Shown piece after piece: positions 50,255 to 60,642 of a stretch of 64,000 nt of DNA. A model generated the notes under the pieces. The model ran no database searches and was not told where the DNA came from. It saw only the letters and a program-made list of their open reading frames with translations. This DNA is from Chitinophaga pinensis (GTDB lineage: Bacteria > Bacteroidota > Bacteroidia > Chitinophagales > Chitinophagaceae): NCBI GenBank assembly GCA_945876095.1, contig CAMCMP010000002.1, forward strand, positions 119,457 to 183,456, given 5' to 3'. A program made the position numbers and the translations under genes. Within the stretch, counting starts at the first letter, position 1; every line of letters begins with the position of its first letter.

Positions 50255-52876
50255 TTATTTGATAGTAATTTTTCCAGTTGATTTAATATCCTCCGAAGAA
50301 CTTCCCACCATTAGCGTAAAGTCTCCTGGTTCCACTACAAAACTATTGGAAGCCACCATCCAATAGGCTAGATCTTTAGCGGGGAATTTTAGTTCCACTA
50401 CTTTACTTTCATTGGGTAATAAATGAATTCGGTCAAAACAAACCAATTGTTTCTCTGGTCTTACGACACTTGATTTCTCATCGCGCACATACAATTGTAC
50501 TACTTCATCACCAGCACGCGTACCCGTATTTTTTATAGTTAGGCGAGCTTTTATATTTCCTTTTGCATCTGATTGTTTAGTTAGTACTTCTAATTTACTA
50601 TAACTAAATTGAGTATAACTTAGTCCAAATCCAAATGGATAAAGCACTTCACTTATCTTGGAATTCTCTTTTGTATTTTTTCTGTACATATAAGTTCTTC
50701 CTTTACGAATATCGTAGTCACTGAACGAGGGGAAGTTTTCAGCTGTTTTGTAGAAGGTGAGAGGTAATCTGCCAGCTGGATTGTAATCTCCAAAAATAAC
50801 ATCAGCCAATGCATTGCCTCCTTCCTCTCCATTGTACCATGTCTCGAAAATAGCAGGTACATTTTCTTTTAACCAGGTAACAGATATTGTACTACCATTT
50901 TGCAAGACAACAATTGTTTTTGGATTTGCTTTAAACACTGCCTTCACAAGATCTTCCTGATCTCCAGGAAGATTTAAGTCTGGACGATCTACCCCTTCTT
51001 TTTCTACTGTCTCATCGGTACCTAAAACAACTACGGCAACATCCGCTTTTTTTGCCGCTTCTATTGCTTCTTTAAATTTATTTGGATTTTGAGGAGCTCC
51101 GGTTAGTTTAACTTCAGCATTGTACCATTGTTGAGTGTATTCTATTTTCAACGCATATTTCTTTCCTTGCTCAATTTCAATTTTTGCAACGTCTGATGAT
51201 TTGTTTCGATTGAGTGTTCGATCGATGAGTAATTTTCCATTCAGATATAATTTTATGGCATCGTCAAATTCACCACCGATATAATAGGACCCAGTGTAGG
51301 GAGCAACAAAATCACCCGTCCACCTAATTGAATAATAGGTAGCTGGTAAGTTTGGAATAGGAGAACTTTTACCAAATTTAAAATCGATTACTTTATCAAT
51401 TCTTGTTAGCACTGGTTCACCTGAACAATCTACATTAGGGAAGTATTCTCCTTTTAATCCATGTTCTCCAGCCTTTCCTCCAGCAGGAACCAAATATTCA
51501 GTGGGTATTAATGGCAATGTTATTTTTACATCGGTTCCTTTTACATAATAAACATAGTTACTATCTAATCGATTTTTAATTCCTTGCAATGGAGAAATTA
51601 CTTCGGAATGTCCTCCTGTATAACCTCCTAGCTGAGCGACAGCTGCATTTGGACCTATCACTGCTATGGACTTAATTTTATTGATGTCTAATGGTAGTAA
51701 ATGATTTTCATTTTTAAGTAATACAATTGTTTTTTGTGCTGCTTCCTTAGCCACCGCTCTGTGCGCTCGACTATCCATTACTGAAGGAGAAATTTTTGTG
51801 AAAGGAACCATTTCCGGAGGGTCATACAATCCTAATTTAAAACGTGGAATCATTATCCGAGATATGGCCGTATCAATTGTAGCCATAGATACCAGTCCCA
51901 TCTTGACAGTTTCTGTCAGGTGATCGCGAAAACAATCACCACATTCAATATCCATTCCTGAATTGATAGCAAGCGCAATTGCTTCTTGAACAGTGGCAAC
52001 ATATTTATGTCCTTCAAAAAGATCTCTGATACCATTGCAGTCTGATACAATATTTCCTTCATACCCCCATTGTCCGCGAAGAATATCTGTTAAAAGTTTT
52101 TTATTGCCAACGCAGGGAACACCGTTTAAACGATTGTATGCTGCCATGATCTGTAAAACTTTTCCTTCTTGTACCATCGTTTGATAAGGGCGAAGATAAT
52201 ATTCATGCAAAAGTTGCTCATCTACATCCGAACTTCCATTGTGTCGATCCCACTCTTCGTTGTTCAATGCAAAATGTTTTGGTCCAGCAGTAGCTTTTAA
52301 ATATTTTGGATTATTTCCTTGAACTCCTCTTACAAATGCAAGACCTAATTGAGAAGTGAGGTAAGGGTCTTCACCATAGCATTCTTCTGTTCTACCCCAA
52401 CGTGGATCACGAGCCATCTCAATCACAGGTGACCAAAAGGTTAGCGTTGCTTTGGGAATGTTTCCGTTCACTCTAGCCCTTACTTCATCCGACATTATAT
52501 CAGCAAGTTTATGTACAATTTTTTTATCCCAACTAGCTGCTTGGGCAATCGGAACGGGAAAAATGGTTGCTGCTTGACCAGCCGGAACACTAACACAGTG
52601 GCCATCTCCAGAACTGCTCCATAAAAAACCTGGAATACCAAGCCGCTCAATAGGAGAGGAGATTCGTGAACTCATCTGTAATAATTTTTCTTCAAGAGTC
52701 ATTCGCGACAATAGATCGCTGACCCTTACTTTAATAGGTTTTGTATAGTCAAGGTATAGCGGCTTTTGATCCGAAGTCTGTGCAGAAATAATATAACTCT
52801 GAAGACAAAATAAAAAAATGGTAATCCATTTTAATAATTCAGCACCTTTAAAAGAGGGATTCAGATTTAGTTTCAT
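50255..52876 (-). CDS. Glycoside hydrolase family 3 beta-glycosidase with PA14 insert
   Basis: The product has 873 residues and a signal peptide (about 1-33, ending IISAQ). The GH3 N-terminal barrel (about 45-375) has LSRMTLEEKLLQMS, KHFALNNEE, the KHF substrate motif and the nucleophile Asp at about 279 (NIVSDCNGIRDLF). The C-terminal sandwich is split by a PA14 domain (about 470-600; GLKGEYF, GSYYIGGEFDDAIKLYLNGKLLID). The rest of the sandwich has VVVLGTDETVEKEGVDRPDLNLPG with the acid/base region, and a fibronectin-III-like domain ends the protein (about 800-870). PA14-bearing GH3 enzymes include xylosidases and glucosidases; the specificity is open. Probably co-transcribed with the beta-helix gene. 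Confidence 0.95.
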   Translation of the reverse strand: MKLNLNPSFKGAELLKWITIFLFCLQSYIISAQTSDQKPLYLDYTKPIKVRVSDLLSRMTLEEKLLQMSSRISSPIERLGIPGFLWSSSGDGHCVSVPAGQAATIFPVPIAQAASWDKKIVHKLADIMSDEVRARVNGNIPKATLTFWSPVIEMARDPRWGRTEECYGEDPYLTSQLGLAFVRGVQGNNPKYLKATAGPKHFALNNEEWDRHNGSSDVDEQLLHEYYLRPYQTMVQEGKVLQIMAAYNRLNGVPCVGNKKLLTDILRGQWGYEGNIVSDCNGIRDLFEGHKYVATVQEAIALAINSGMDIECGDCFRDHLTETVKMGLVSMATIDTAISRIMIPRFKLGLYDPPEMVPFTKISPSVMDSRAHRAVAKEAAQKTIVLLKNENHLLPLDINKIKSIAVIGPNAAVAQLGGYTGGHSEVISPLQGIKNRLDSNYVYYVKGTDVKITLPLIPTEYLVPAGGKAGEHGLKGEYFPNVDCSGEPVLTRIDKVIDFKFGKSSPIPNLPATYYSIRWTGDFVAPYTGSYYIGGEFDDAIKLYLNGKLLIDRTLNRNKSSDVAKIEIEQGKKYALKIEYTQQWYNAEVKLTGAPQNPNKFKEAIEAAKKADVAVVVLGTDETVEKEGVDRPDLNLPGDQEDLVKAVFKANPKTIVVLQNGSTISVTWLKENVPAIFETWYNGEEGGNALADVIFGDYNPAGRLPLTFYKTAENFPSFSDYDIRKGRTYMYRKNTKENSKISEVLYPFGFGLSYTQFSYSKLEVLTKQSDAKGNIKARLTIKNTGTRAGDEVVQLYVRDEKSSVVRPEKQLVCFDRIHLLPNESKVVELKFPAKDLAYWMVASNSFVVEPGDFTLMVGSSSEDIKSTGKITIK

Positions 52877-52974
52877 GAGGCGTTAATTAATGAATATAGG
52901 AATTTGCAATTAATCGTAATTAAATAGACTACTAAAATAAGTTGTTTGGCTTAAATTAAATATACGAAAAATTA

Positions 52975-53010
52975 AAAAGCCACCCTTTTTTGAATTAAAG
53001 GATGGCTTTT
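52975..53010 (-). terminator. Terminator downstream of the T9SS cargo gene
   Basis: AAAAGCCACCCTTT (52975-52988) pairs with AAAGGATGGCTTTT (52997-53010) with one mismatch. On the minus strand it is followed by a T-rich run, placing it 30 bases after the stop of the 1658-aa gene. Confidence 0.8.
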
Positions 53011-53039
53011 GGGGGTATTTAAAAATTGATTTAAGATGG

Positions 53040-56000
53040 TTATAGTTTTAGAACTCTAAACTGCTTAACAATCTTGTTGTCTTGAGACGTGACTTTAATT
53101 AAATAAGTTCCCTTCATTAGATTACCTAAGTAAATAGGTGTTCCCGGTTGTAAATTTTGTGTTGAGTAAACCTTAGTTCCATTAATGTTTTCAAAAATTT
53201 CAACATTGACTTTTTGATTGTTGAAATAAACAAAGTCAATGTTAAGTTGATTTACAAATGGATTGGGCGCTGCTTTAACTGCTGCCTCATCATTCAAATA
53301 ATCAGTCAGTAGGCTTAAGTAAGCTGAACTCATTAGACTTGTACAACCGTTGATAGTAGTTTTTACAAAATAACTTCCCGCAGTTAAGGGTTTTATACTT
53401 TGGGTATTATTTGATAATTCCGTACCGTCTTTGAGCCATATATTACCAATCAGAGAAGAAGAAATTAAACTATCATTTCTTCTTGTAATATTTGGACTAG
53501 AAGGTATTGGATTAATGGTAACCGTTATTTTTGATCTTGGTCCTTCGCAACCTAGTGGTGCAGTAGATTGACTAACATAAAAATCAGTTTTTCCTGTTGA
53601 TGAAGTTGATGGCGTGAAAGCAGTTGCCAACCATACACCTCCTGTGGCAGCAGAATGCCATAATAAATTATTTCCAGCGACTGCAGTAGCAGAAAGTTGG
53701 TTTGCTTGTGAGCCGATACAATAGCTAACATCACTAACAGTTGGTGCTGGAGGCAATGCAGTGATATTGACACTTATTTTAGCTCTTGGTCCTTCACATC
53801 CAGTAGCATTTATTTTTTGACTAACGTAATAATCTCCAATACCAGCAGTTGAAGTGGATGGAATAGGTGCTGTTAAAATAGCGTTACCTCCAGTCGCATT
53901 ATTTCCATACCAAAGAAGGCTATTGTCATTTGCAGCCGTTACTTTTAGTGCAGGTGCTACTGAATTTAAACAGTAGTTAACATTAGTGGTAGTTGGAGCA
54001 GAAGGTAAAGGATTGATGGTAACTATAATTTTAGCTCTTGGTCCTTCACAACCTGTTGCTATTACTTTTTGGCTAACATAATAATTCACATTTCCAGTGG
54101 TTGAAGTGGATGGAATAGGAGCTGTTAAATTAGCGGTTCCTCCAGTAGCATTACTACCATACCAAAGTTGATTATTACCATTAGCAGCAGTTGCATTGAT
54201 TGCAGTAGCTGCAGAATTTAAACAGAGGTTAACATCTGTAGTAACAGGTGCAGAAGGAACTGCGTTAATAGTTACTACAATTTTTGCCCGTGGACTTTCA
54301 CAAGCAGTGCCATTATTTTTTTGACTAACATAGTAATTGAATGTTCCCACGCTACTAGTGGAAGGAGTAGGAGCATCAATACTTGCACTCCCAGCAGTTT
54401 CATTTGATCCATACCAAAGAATGCTATTATTTGTTGAAGCGGTAGCTGCTAATGAAATAGATGTTGCTGATTCGCAGTATGCTATATCGGCAACGGTTGG
54501 CGCAGCAGGGTTATTATTAATTATTGCGGTGATTTTTACTTTAGGTCCTATACAACCTGTTGTAGTATTTCTCTGACTAATATAGTAGTCTATAGACCCA
54601 GCTGATGAAGTACTGGGACTCGGTGCAGTAGTAGTAAAATTACTTGCTGAAGCAGAAGTATACCATAATAATTCATTGCCTGTAGTGGAGGTAGCTGGTA
54701 AGGCGAATGATGACTGACCTAAACAATAATTAGTATTACTAACTACTAACTCACTAGGTAGTTCATTGGCTAAAATAGTGATTGTTCTAGAGGAGTCTTT
54801 CCTTCCTTCAACAGTTGTAATTACTGCATAGTAGCTTCCAGATTCTTTAGGATAAATTGTAGTTCCATTTGACCCAATAATAGTAGTTCCATTTTTTTTC
54901 CACTGAATGGAAGTAGCTTCATTGATCCGAATTTTTGCAGAGTCGCCTTTACAAAAAATTGGATTGACTACCTCAATGGTTGAAGTGTCTGGAACTCTGC
55001 CAACTTCTTTTAAACTTACATATTTACTCATGTAACTATCTGGTTCAAGAATATCTTTACTAACACCTGCTGGCAATTCAATATTTCCATCCGCATCAGC
55101 TCCAGTTGGCTTTGTACCTCCAAATACATTGAAAGGAGTATTGGAAGGATTATTTTTTTTCGCACCGTATTTTTTGATAATACCGGGTGGATTGTTTGGT
55201 GAAGATTGTGTAAATACTCTGGAGATATAGTTAGGATCAACCGCAGTGCTGGTAAAAATAAAATTACTGCTTTTGTCAAGTAAGGCAGTCATAAAAAGAT
55301 CGATTTGAGGAGTGCCCAATTGTTGACCACCAATTAGGTTTCCAGATGAATCATATTTGGTAAAAAGAATATCGTCACCACCATTACTTTTTATTTTAAT
55401 CAATGATTCATTGAAGGCAATAGATCCAGTGAATTGTAAAGTATTGTAAACATTTTTAGTAATTGGGTCAACAAAAAGTTTTTTCGCGGTAACTTGGGTT
55501 TCCAAGGTTAGGGTATCCATTTTTGCGATCTTTTTAATTTTTAAGGCGGTATCTAAGACTCCTACAAAATTTGTAAAATGTTTATTTTGTGCATAGGAAA
55601 AAAGTGGTATAGTAGTATCCCCAAAGTTAAAAGTATTATTTCTTGTTCTACCTGAAATATAAACAGAGTTATTATTCCCCGTAATATCTGAGATATTCAT
55701 ATAGGAAATAAACTGATTAAATTTTGAAATCTCTAAAGTTGAATCTAGTTTTAGAAGACTTGACTGAGTATTCCAAACATGTGAAAAGGAAACCGTCTTT
55801 TGCTTGAATGAATACAATTCATTTTGTGAGGCAGGGGCATTTGGATTTCCAGTATAAAGGGACTGCATAGATAGGTAAAAGTTACCATAGGGATCTTGGT
55901 ATGCATTTGGGATAACAGAATAAATATAAGCGTTTGTTTCGTTTCTAAGGGCAAAACGATTGTATTTCTTAATACTACCATCCTCACTGTTAACTATTCC

Positions 56001-58016
56001 GATAATTTCTCCATACTTATTTCCAAGAGAATTAAATTTTTCTTCACCAAAATACACATCCCCTTTTCCTTTAATTCCAATAATTAAATCTTCGTTTGAA
56101 AGTGATTTAAGAATATTTAAATCTGGCACATTGGTTAGATCAGGTGAATAAATCCCCTTGTACCAAAGAACGTTCCCGTCAAAATCTAATTTTATAATTA
56201 CTTGATTTCCTTTCACCTTTTTGTTACCTGTAAATGTCCATTCTGATTCAAAAATTGTTGGCCCACTAGTGAAAAGTATATATATACCAGTTTTATTAAT
56301 TGTCATATTACGACCAAATTCTTGGCCAGAATTTCCAAAAGTTTTAATCCATGATAGATTTCCATTCTTATCAAATTTTGAAACAAAGCAGTCGTATGAA
56401 TTTTCAAAAGGAATTGTTAAACTGTCTTTCCCTATGGAATTCTGAAAAATAGCTTTGCCTTGCATCACTCCTGTGCTGTAGATATTACCTTTGTAGTCTT
56501 CTGTAAGACCGAGGAACTGGTCTTCACGATCTCTTATTTTTCCATAATTACTATTCTTTGGTTTAAAAGAACTATCATATCTAAATACTGTATTATTCAT
56601 GGTAGGATAGGATAGAGTAGGGTAAATATCACCATTGGGAGCAATTTTTATCCCAGTGATTAATCCTGAAATTCCTGGAATGTAGGGTAGAGCATTGTTT
56701 TCGAGATAAAAAGTATCTAATTTAAAATTGATGGAGTATCTAATTAGGTAGGGAAAAACTTGTGAGGAAGTATTAATAGTTACAGATTTTGAGCTATCTA
56801 ATTGCAATGTTTCATTTACTGCAGCTAAGCTATAATTTGCAGAAGAGGATGTCCCAATTGTTATCAATCTATTACTTTTATCAAATAAATATTTTTTGAT
56901 TTCTTGTTGACCAAGCTTAACTATTTTTTGCAAAACAAAGTTAGAATCATATAATCTTAGATAGTTGAAGCCTGATGGATTAGTGGTATAATTATATGTG
57001 ATTCCATTATCAGCACCTTGAGCACTTTTATTAATAAGGGCAATATTATTTTCGGATGTTAGGGCAATTTCAGTAGATACAGAGGTAGAACTATTGTTTA
57101 GCCCTAAATCTCTAAATTTGGTTACCCTTCCTGCTGAATCGATTCTGACCAAGATATTATTGGTTCTATTATTTCCTACAGGAGCATATTCTCCAAAAAC
57201 ATAAATTGGTTCAATGTGGTTTCCCGATTGGGTTATGGCAAATAAAATATTATTTCTAGAATCTAATTTTGGGGGAGAAATATTTACTACAGAAATAGAA
57301 CCAGCGCTAAGACGAGGATAGGCAATATAATTGAGCCAAATAAGTTTGCCATTGTTTTCATTAATTCTACACATTGCCCATCTTGGAGTATTGATATAAT
57401 TATTTGTAGGATTATTGATTACAGAGTCTTGGTATTGCCAAGAATTTGGTGTACCTGCAGCTCTGTTAGGTACAATTAAATACAATCTTCCATCACGATC
57501 GTTCAATACTTCAGATTTTGTATCGTCAAGGTTCAAAACAGCCGAAAATTTCTTAGCCCATTGAGTTGAACCTGCACCGTTTATTTTTAAAATATAACGA
57601 GATTGTGAGTAGGAGGTAAAGGTAGTAAGTGAATCAGTAGCAGAAGCATAAAATGCACTTCCATAAAAGGCACCCGTGATGAAAAGATTACCTGTTTTAT
57701 CACAGCTCATCGAGATCGCATTATCCCTTGCTGCAGATCCATAAGTTTTAACCCATTGTAACTGATTGTTGGGATTGTATTTTATTATAAAAATGTCAGC
57801 CTCGCCCCTAGTGGCAATAATATTGCCCGATATATTGTGTATTCCTTTAAAAGTACCCATTACATAATGGTTGCTTTGGCTATCTACTAATTGGTTGCTT
57901 ACCACAAGGTCGTATTCAAAATAGCCAAATTTTTTATCCCATTGTTTACTTTGGGAATTCGCAGAATTTAAAATAAATAAAAAAGAAAGAATAGATAGCA
58001 ATCGGATGTTAAACAT
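53040..58016 (-). CDS. Large T9SS-sorted surface protein with SBBP-type propeller and Ig-like repeats
   Basis: This 1658-residue secreted protein has a signal peptide (1-21, ending ANSQS). The N-terminal 1000 residues hold beta-propeller (SBBP-like) strands (ITGAFYGSAFY, DCFVSKFDKNGNLSWIKTFGNSGQEFGRNM, DDILFTKYDSSGNLIGGQQLG). A PKD/Ig-like segment follows (about 1040-1085), then five Ig-like CHU_C-type repeats of about 83 residues (about 1085-1500), each with a YC..S...L.ATA start, a LWYGSNATGG core and a DYYVSQK..T.GCEGPRAKI end. The last 75 residues (APNPFVNQLNIDFV ... GTYLIKVTSQDNKIVKQFRVLKL) are a type A T9SS sorting domain, so the protein is exported and attached to the cell surface. It may be an adhesin or glycan-binding protein. 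Monocistronic. Confidence 0.92.
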   Translation of the reverse strand: MFNIRLLSILSFLFILNSANSQSKQWDKKFGYFEYDLVVSNQLVDSQSNHYVMGTFKGIHNISGNIIATRGEADIFIIKYNPNNQLQWVKTYGSAARDNAISMSCDKTGNLFITGAFYGSAFYASATDSLTTFTSYSQSRYILKINGAGSTQWAKKFSAVLNLDDTKSEVLNDRDGRLYLIVPNRAAGTPNSWQYQDSVINNPTNNYINTPRWAMCRINENNGKLIWLNYIAYPRLSAGSISVVNISPPKLDSRNNILFAITQSGNHIEPIYVFGEYAPVGNNRTNNILVRIDSAGRVTKFRDLGLNNSSTSVSTEIALTSENNIALINKSAQGADNGITYNYTTNPSGFNYLRLYDSNFVLQKIVKLGQQEIKKYLFDKSNRLITIGTSSSANYSLAAVNETLQLDSSKSVTINTSSQVFPYLIRYSINFKLDTFYLENNALPYIPGISGLITGIKIAPNGDIYPTLSYPTMNNTVFRYDSSFKPKNSNYGKIRDREDQFLGLTEDYKGNIYSTGVMQGKAIFQNSIGKDSLTIPFENSYDCFVSKFDKNGNLSWIKTFGNSGQEFGRNMTINKTGIYILFTSGPTIFESEWTFTGNKKVKGNQVIIKLDFDGNVLWYKGIYSPDLTNVPDLNILKSLSNEDLIIGIKGKGDVYFGEEKFNSLGNKYGEIIGIVNSEDGSIKKYNRFALRNETNAYIYSVIPNAYQDPYGNFYLSMQSLYTGNPNAPASQNELYSFKQKTVSFSHVWNTQSSLLKLDSTLEISKFNQFISYMNISDITGNNNSVYISGRTRNNTFNFGDTTIPLFSYAQNKHFTNFVGVLDTALKIKKIAKMDTLTLETQVTAKKLFVDPITKNVYNTLQFTGSIAFNESLIKIKSNGGDDILFTKYDSSGNLIGGQQLGTPQIDLFMTALLDKSSNFIFTSTAVDPNYISRVFTQSSPNNPPGIIKKYGAKKNNPSNTPFNVFGGTKPTGADADGNIELPAGVSKDILEPDSYMSKYVSLKEVGRVPDTSTIEVVNPIFCKGDSAKIRINEATSIQWKKNGTTIIGSNGTTIYPKESGSYYAVITTVEGRKDSSRTITILANELPSELVVSNTNYCLGQSSFALPATSTTGNELLWYTSASASNFTTTAPSPSTSSAGSIDYYISQRNTTTGCIGPKVKITAIINNNPAAPTVADIAYCESATSISLAATASTNNSILWYGSNETAGSASIDAPTPSTSSVGTFNYYVSQKNNGTACESPRAKIVVTINAVPSAPVTTDVNLCLNSAATAINATAANGNNQLWYGSNATGGTANLTAPIPSTSTTGNVNYYVSQKVIATGCEGPRAKIIVTINPLPSAPTTTNVNYCLNSVAPALKVTAANDNSLLWYGNNATGGNAILTAPIPSTSTAGIGDYYVSQKINATGCEGPRAKISVNITALPPAPTVSDVSYCIGSQANQLSATAVAGNNLLWHSAATGGVWLATAFTPSTSSTGKTDFYVSQSTAPLGCEGPRSKITVTINPIPSSPNITRRNDSLISSSLIGNIWLKDGTELSNNTQSIKPLTAGSYFVKTTINGCTSLMSSAYLSLLTDYLNDEAAVKAAPNPFVNQLNIDFVYFNNQKVNVEIFENINGTKVYSTQNLQPGTPIYLGNLMKGTYLIKVTSQDNKIVKQFRVLKL
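53512..54765 (-). repeat. Five tandem Ig-like coding repeats (about 250 bp each)
   Basis: Within the T9SS cargo gene, about five 83-residue units repeat. The third and fourth are the most alike (NLTAPIPSTSTTGNVNYYVSQK against AILTAPIPSTSTAGIGDYYVSQK). The repeats could be expanded or lost by recombination between near-identical DNA. Confidence 0.8.
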
Positions 58017-58236
58017 AGATTGGTAATTAGGTGTGGATTAAATAGTTTTCATGATAAAGTTATTAAATTTTCTAAATAAATGATCGCAGAATAATGAAAA
58101 TATAATGGATTTTATGAAACTTTAGCTGATTTCAATGCGAGGAAGCAATAGTAAGTATAACTATATTGAGATTGGGCCCAATTCTATTTTGTAGATAATT
58201 TTTAATTAGTAGGTAAGATTTATCAATCCCCTCAAC

Positions 58237-59655
58237 CTATTGCGCCGAACTAGGTCCAAATTTTTTACTCAATTTGGAATATTTTTTGCGCATTTCATTT
58301 AATTGACTTTTGTAGTTTGGATTCTTTGCAAGGTTATCAATTTCATGAGGGTCATGAAGAATATCATATAATTCTTCATAACCATGCTCAATATATTTCA
58401 TGTACTTAATATCTTTTGTTACAACTCCTTCTACCTTTGGGATATTAGGACTGCCCAAAAAATAATGCTGATAAAAAAAAGAATTCCTTTCTGGAATTTT
58501 ACCTGACACTACATCAAAAAGATTCATGCCCTCCATTTGTTGGGGTATGGGTAGTCCTGCCATCGATAATATAGTAGGAGCGATGTCAATGTTCAATGCA
58601 ATCTGTGAAGCCTTGTATTGTTTAATCTTATCCGATGTTCTGGGATCCCTTATAATAAGCGGCACGCGGATAGATTCTTCATTGCCAAACCATTTACCTT
58701 CTAATCCTTTTTCACCTAAGCTCATTCCATTGTCGCCCATGAAAACAATAATCGTGTTATCATCAATTTTCAAAGCTTCTAATTTTTTCATCATATTACC
58801 AACTACTGCGTCAACCCCTGTAATTAATCGATAATAATTTTTCACATTTTCTTGATAAAGTTCGGGTGTTCCAAAAAGTCCTTTCCATCTTTGTCTTGCA
58901 AAGTTTTTGTCTGTTCTAAAAAAATCAGGAAATACATTCCAATAAGATTCATCTCCAGTGATCGGAGAGGGGATTTGAACATCTGTATAGAGCTTTTCGA
59001 AACCAGGCTGAATAAAGTATTTTGGCGGATTACCATCTTGTTCATGAGGTGCCTTAAAACTTACGGATAAATAAAAGGGAGACTCATTTCCTACTCCTTC
59101 TAAAAATGTTTGAATAGCATTATCAATCGTGTCGGTATCATGTAAACGTCTTCCATTCGAAAAGGTTTGAATGTAATCGGGCTGCATCTTACCACCCTCT
59201 TCTGTATTAAACCAATAATTATAATCGGAAGCAGGTGGATGCGTTCCTATCCCATACTTCCCAATAAATCCAGCATAATAGCCAGCTTCTTTTAGTAGAT
59301 GAGGAAAGGTTTGATCCACCATTTCTTTGCTCATATCGGTAGCAAAATCATGAATACGGTGGCTATACTCATATTTACCAGAAAGAATACTAGCGCGGCT
59401 TACACAGCAAATAGAAGTAGTTACATAGGCATTTTTAAATAGGACTCCTTGATTGGCTATCTTATCTAAATTCGGTGTCTTCAATATAGAATTCCCCATC
59501 ACACCCAATGCATCCCATCTTTGATCATCCGTTAAAATGAAAATAATATTGGGCCTTTTAGTATTTTTTTTATTTACTTTTTCTTGTCCATTTAAATGGA
59601 TTGAAATACTAAATGAGCAAATAAATAAAATATATAAACGCAATAAATAAGACAT
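58237..59655 (-). CDS. Secreted sulfatase with CCVSR active-site variant
   Basis: The product has 472 residues with a signal peptide (about 1-24). The metal-binding ILTDDQRWDALG and the later MGDNGMSLGEKGLEGKWFGNEESIRVPLII are typical of type I sulfatases of the heparan/mucin type. The expected modification site reads SICCVSRASIL (Cys83-Cys84-Val-Ser-Arg87): the third position is Val instead of Pro/Ala/Ser, a deviation seen in a subset of Bacteroidetes sulfatases, so activity depends on whether Cys83 is still converted to formylglycine. It is the last gene of the ABC importer operon (35 bases after the binding protein). Confidence 0.9.
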   Translation of the reverse strand: MSYLLRLYILFICSFSISIHLNGQEKVNKKNTKRPNIIFILTDDQRWDALGVMGNSILKTPNLDKIANQGVLFKNAYVTTSICCVSRASILSGKYEYSHRIHDFATDMSKEMVDQTFPHLLKEAGYYAGFIGKYGIGTHPPASDYNYWFNTEEGGKMQPDYIQTFSNGRRLHDTDTIDNAIQTFLEGVGNESPFYLSVSFKAPHEQDGNPPKYFIQPGFEKLYTDVQIPSPITGDESYWNVFPDFFRTDKNFARQRWKGLFGTPELYQENVKNYYRLITGVDAVVGNMMKKLEALKIDDNTIIVFMGDNGMSLGEKGLEGKWFGNEESIRVPLIIRDPRTSDKIKQYKASQIALNIDIAPTILSMAGLPIPQQMEGMNLFDVVSGKIPERNSFFYQHYFLGSPNIPKVEGVVTKDIKYMKYIEHGYEELYDILHDPHEIDNLAKNPNYKSQLNEMRKKYSKLSKKFGPSSAQ

Positions 59656-59690
59656 TGTACTTGAATTTAATCTATTTAAATAGGGACTAC

Positions 59691-60620
59691 CTATTTCTTT
59701 AAAAAATCATTTACATTTTCGATCGTAACTAATTTAAAAGGAATAAAGGTTTCATTTTTATCTAACTTCTCTTTTTTAATAAGTTTTAATGCTAGGTCAA
59801 TAGCGCCTTCACCTTGCCCTTTTGCATCTTGATAAACTGTCGCATTTAGTCTCCCTGCCTTCACCGCCTGTAATGCATCTGCAATGGCATCTACGCTTAC
59901 CAAAACAATTTTCGACTTCATATTTACTTGTTCAAGAGCTTTCAAAGCACCCATACCCATTTCATCATTTTGAGCAAATACCGCATTTATTTTGGATCCA
60001 TAAGATTGAATCCAATTTTCCATTAAGGTCATTGCTTTTGCTCTATCCCATTGCGCTGTTTGCTCTGCAATAATTTTTAAATTAGGATATTTTGCTACCA
60101 CATTCATTGCCCCTTTGCTTCTTTTTATTTGAGCTGCCTGGCCCATATTTCCATCCATTATAACAATATTGCCACTGTAATTAATTGACTTTGCAAGCTG
60201 CTCCATCGCTATTTCTCCAGCCTCTTCATCTCTTGATCCAACAAAGGCATCAGCTGCCGACTTCGTTTCAGAATTAACATTGATGATTGGTATACCAGCT
60301 GCTCTGGCTTTATCTACTGCAGGTGAACTGGCTTCTACTTCACATGGATTAAGAATAATCGCATCTACTTTCTGTGAAATAAAAGTTTCAATTTGTTGAA
60401 CCTGTTTTTCAGCAGTGAGCTGTGCATCTGTAACAATTAATTTAATATTTTTTTCTTTAGCCCTCGCTTCCATTGCATCTTTTACATTTACTACAAATTC
60501 AGCTTGTAAACTTAACATACTAGCACCAATGACAATTTCATTTTTTTGTTTTCGATTGCAACCTGCCAAAATCCATATCACAAAAATTAACAGTAAACTA
60601 CCTAGCTTTATTTTTTTCAT
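59691..60620 (-). CDS. Ribose-type ABC importer substrate-binding lipoprotein
   Basis: The product is a 309-residue periplasmic-binding protein of the RbsB/LacI-like class. The lipobox LAGC puts the acylated cysteine at residue 21, so it is anchored to the membrane. IGASMLSLQAEFVVNVKDAMEARAKEKNIKLIVTDAQ, DAIILNPCEVEASSPAVDKARAAGIPIINVNSET and VFAQNDEMGMGALKALEQV are the typical hinge and ligand segments. The ligand is likely a pentose, hexose or related monosaccharide. It lies 22 bases downstream of the permease. Confidence 0.93.
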   Translation of the reverse strand: MKKIKLGSLLLIFVIWILAGCNRKQKNEIVIGASMLSLQAEFVVNVKDAMEARAKEKNIKLIVTDAQLTAEKQVQQIETFISQKVDAIILNPCEVEASSPAVDKARAAGIPIINVNSETKSAADAFVGSRDEEAGEIAMEQLAKSINYSGNIVIMDGNMGQAAQIKRSKGAMNVVAKYPNLKIIAEQTAQWDRAKAMTLMENWIQSYGSKINAVFAQNDEMGMGALKALEQVNMKSKIVLVSVDAIADALQAVKAGRLNATVYQDAKGQGEGAIDLALKLIKKEKLDKNETFIPFKLVTIENVNDFLKK

Positions 60621-60642
60621 TGCACTTTATTTTAATTCTAAT

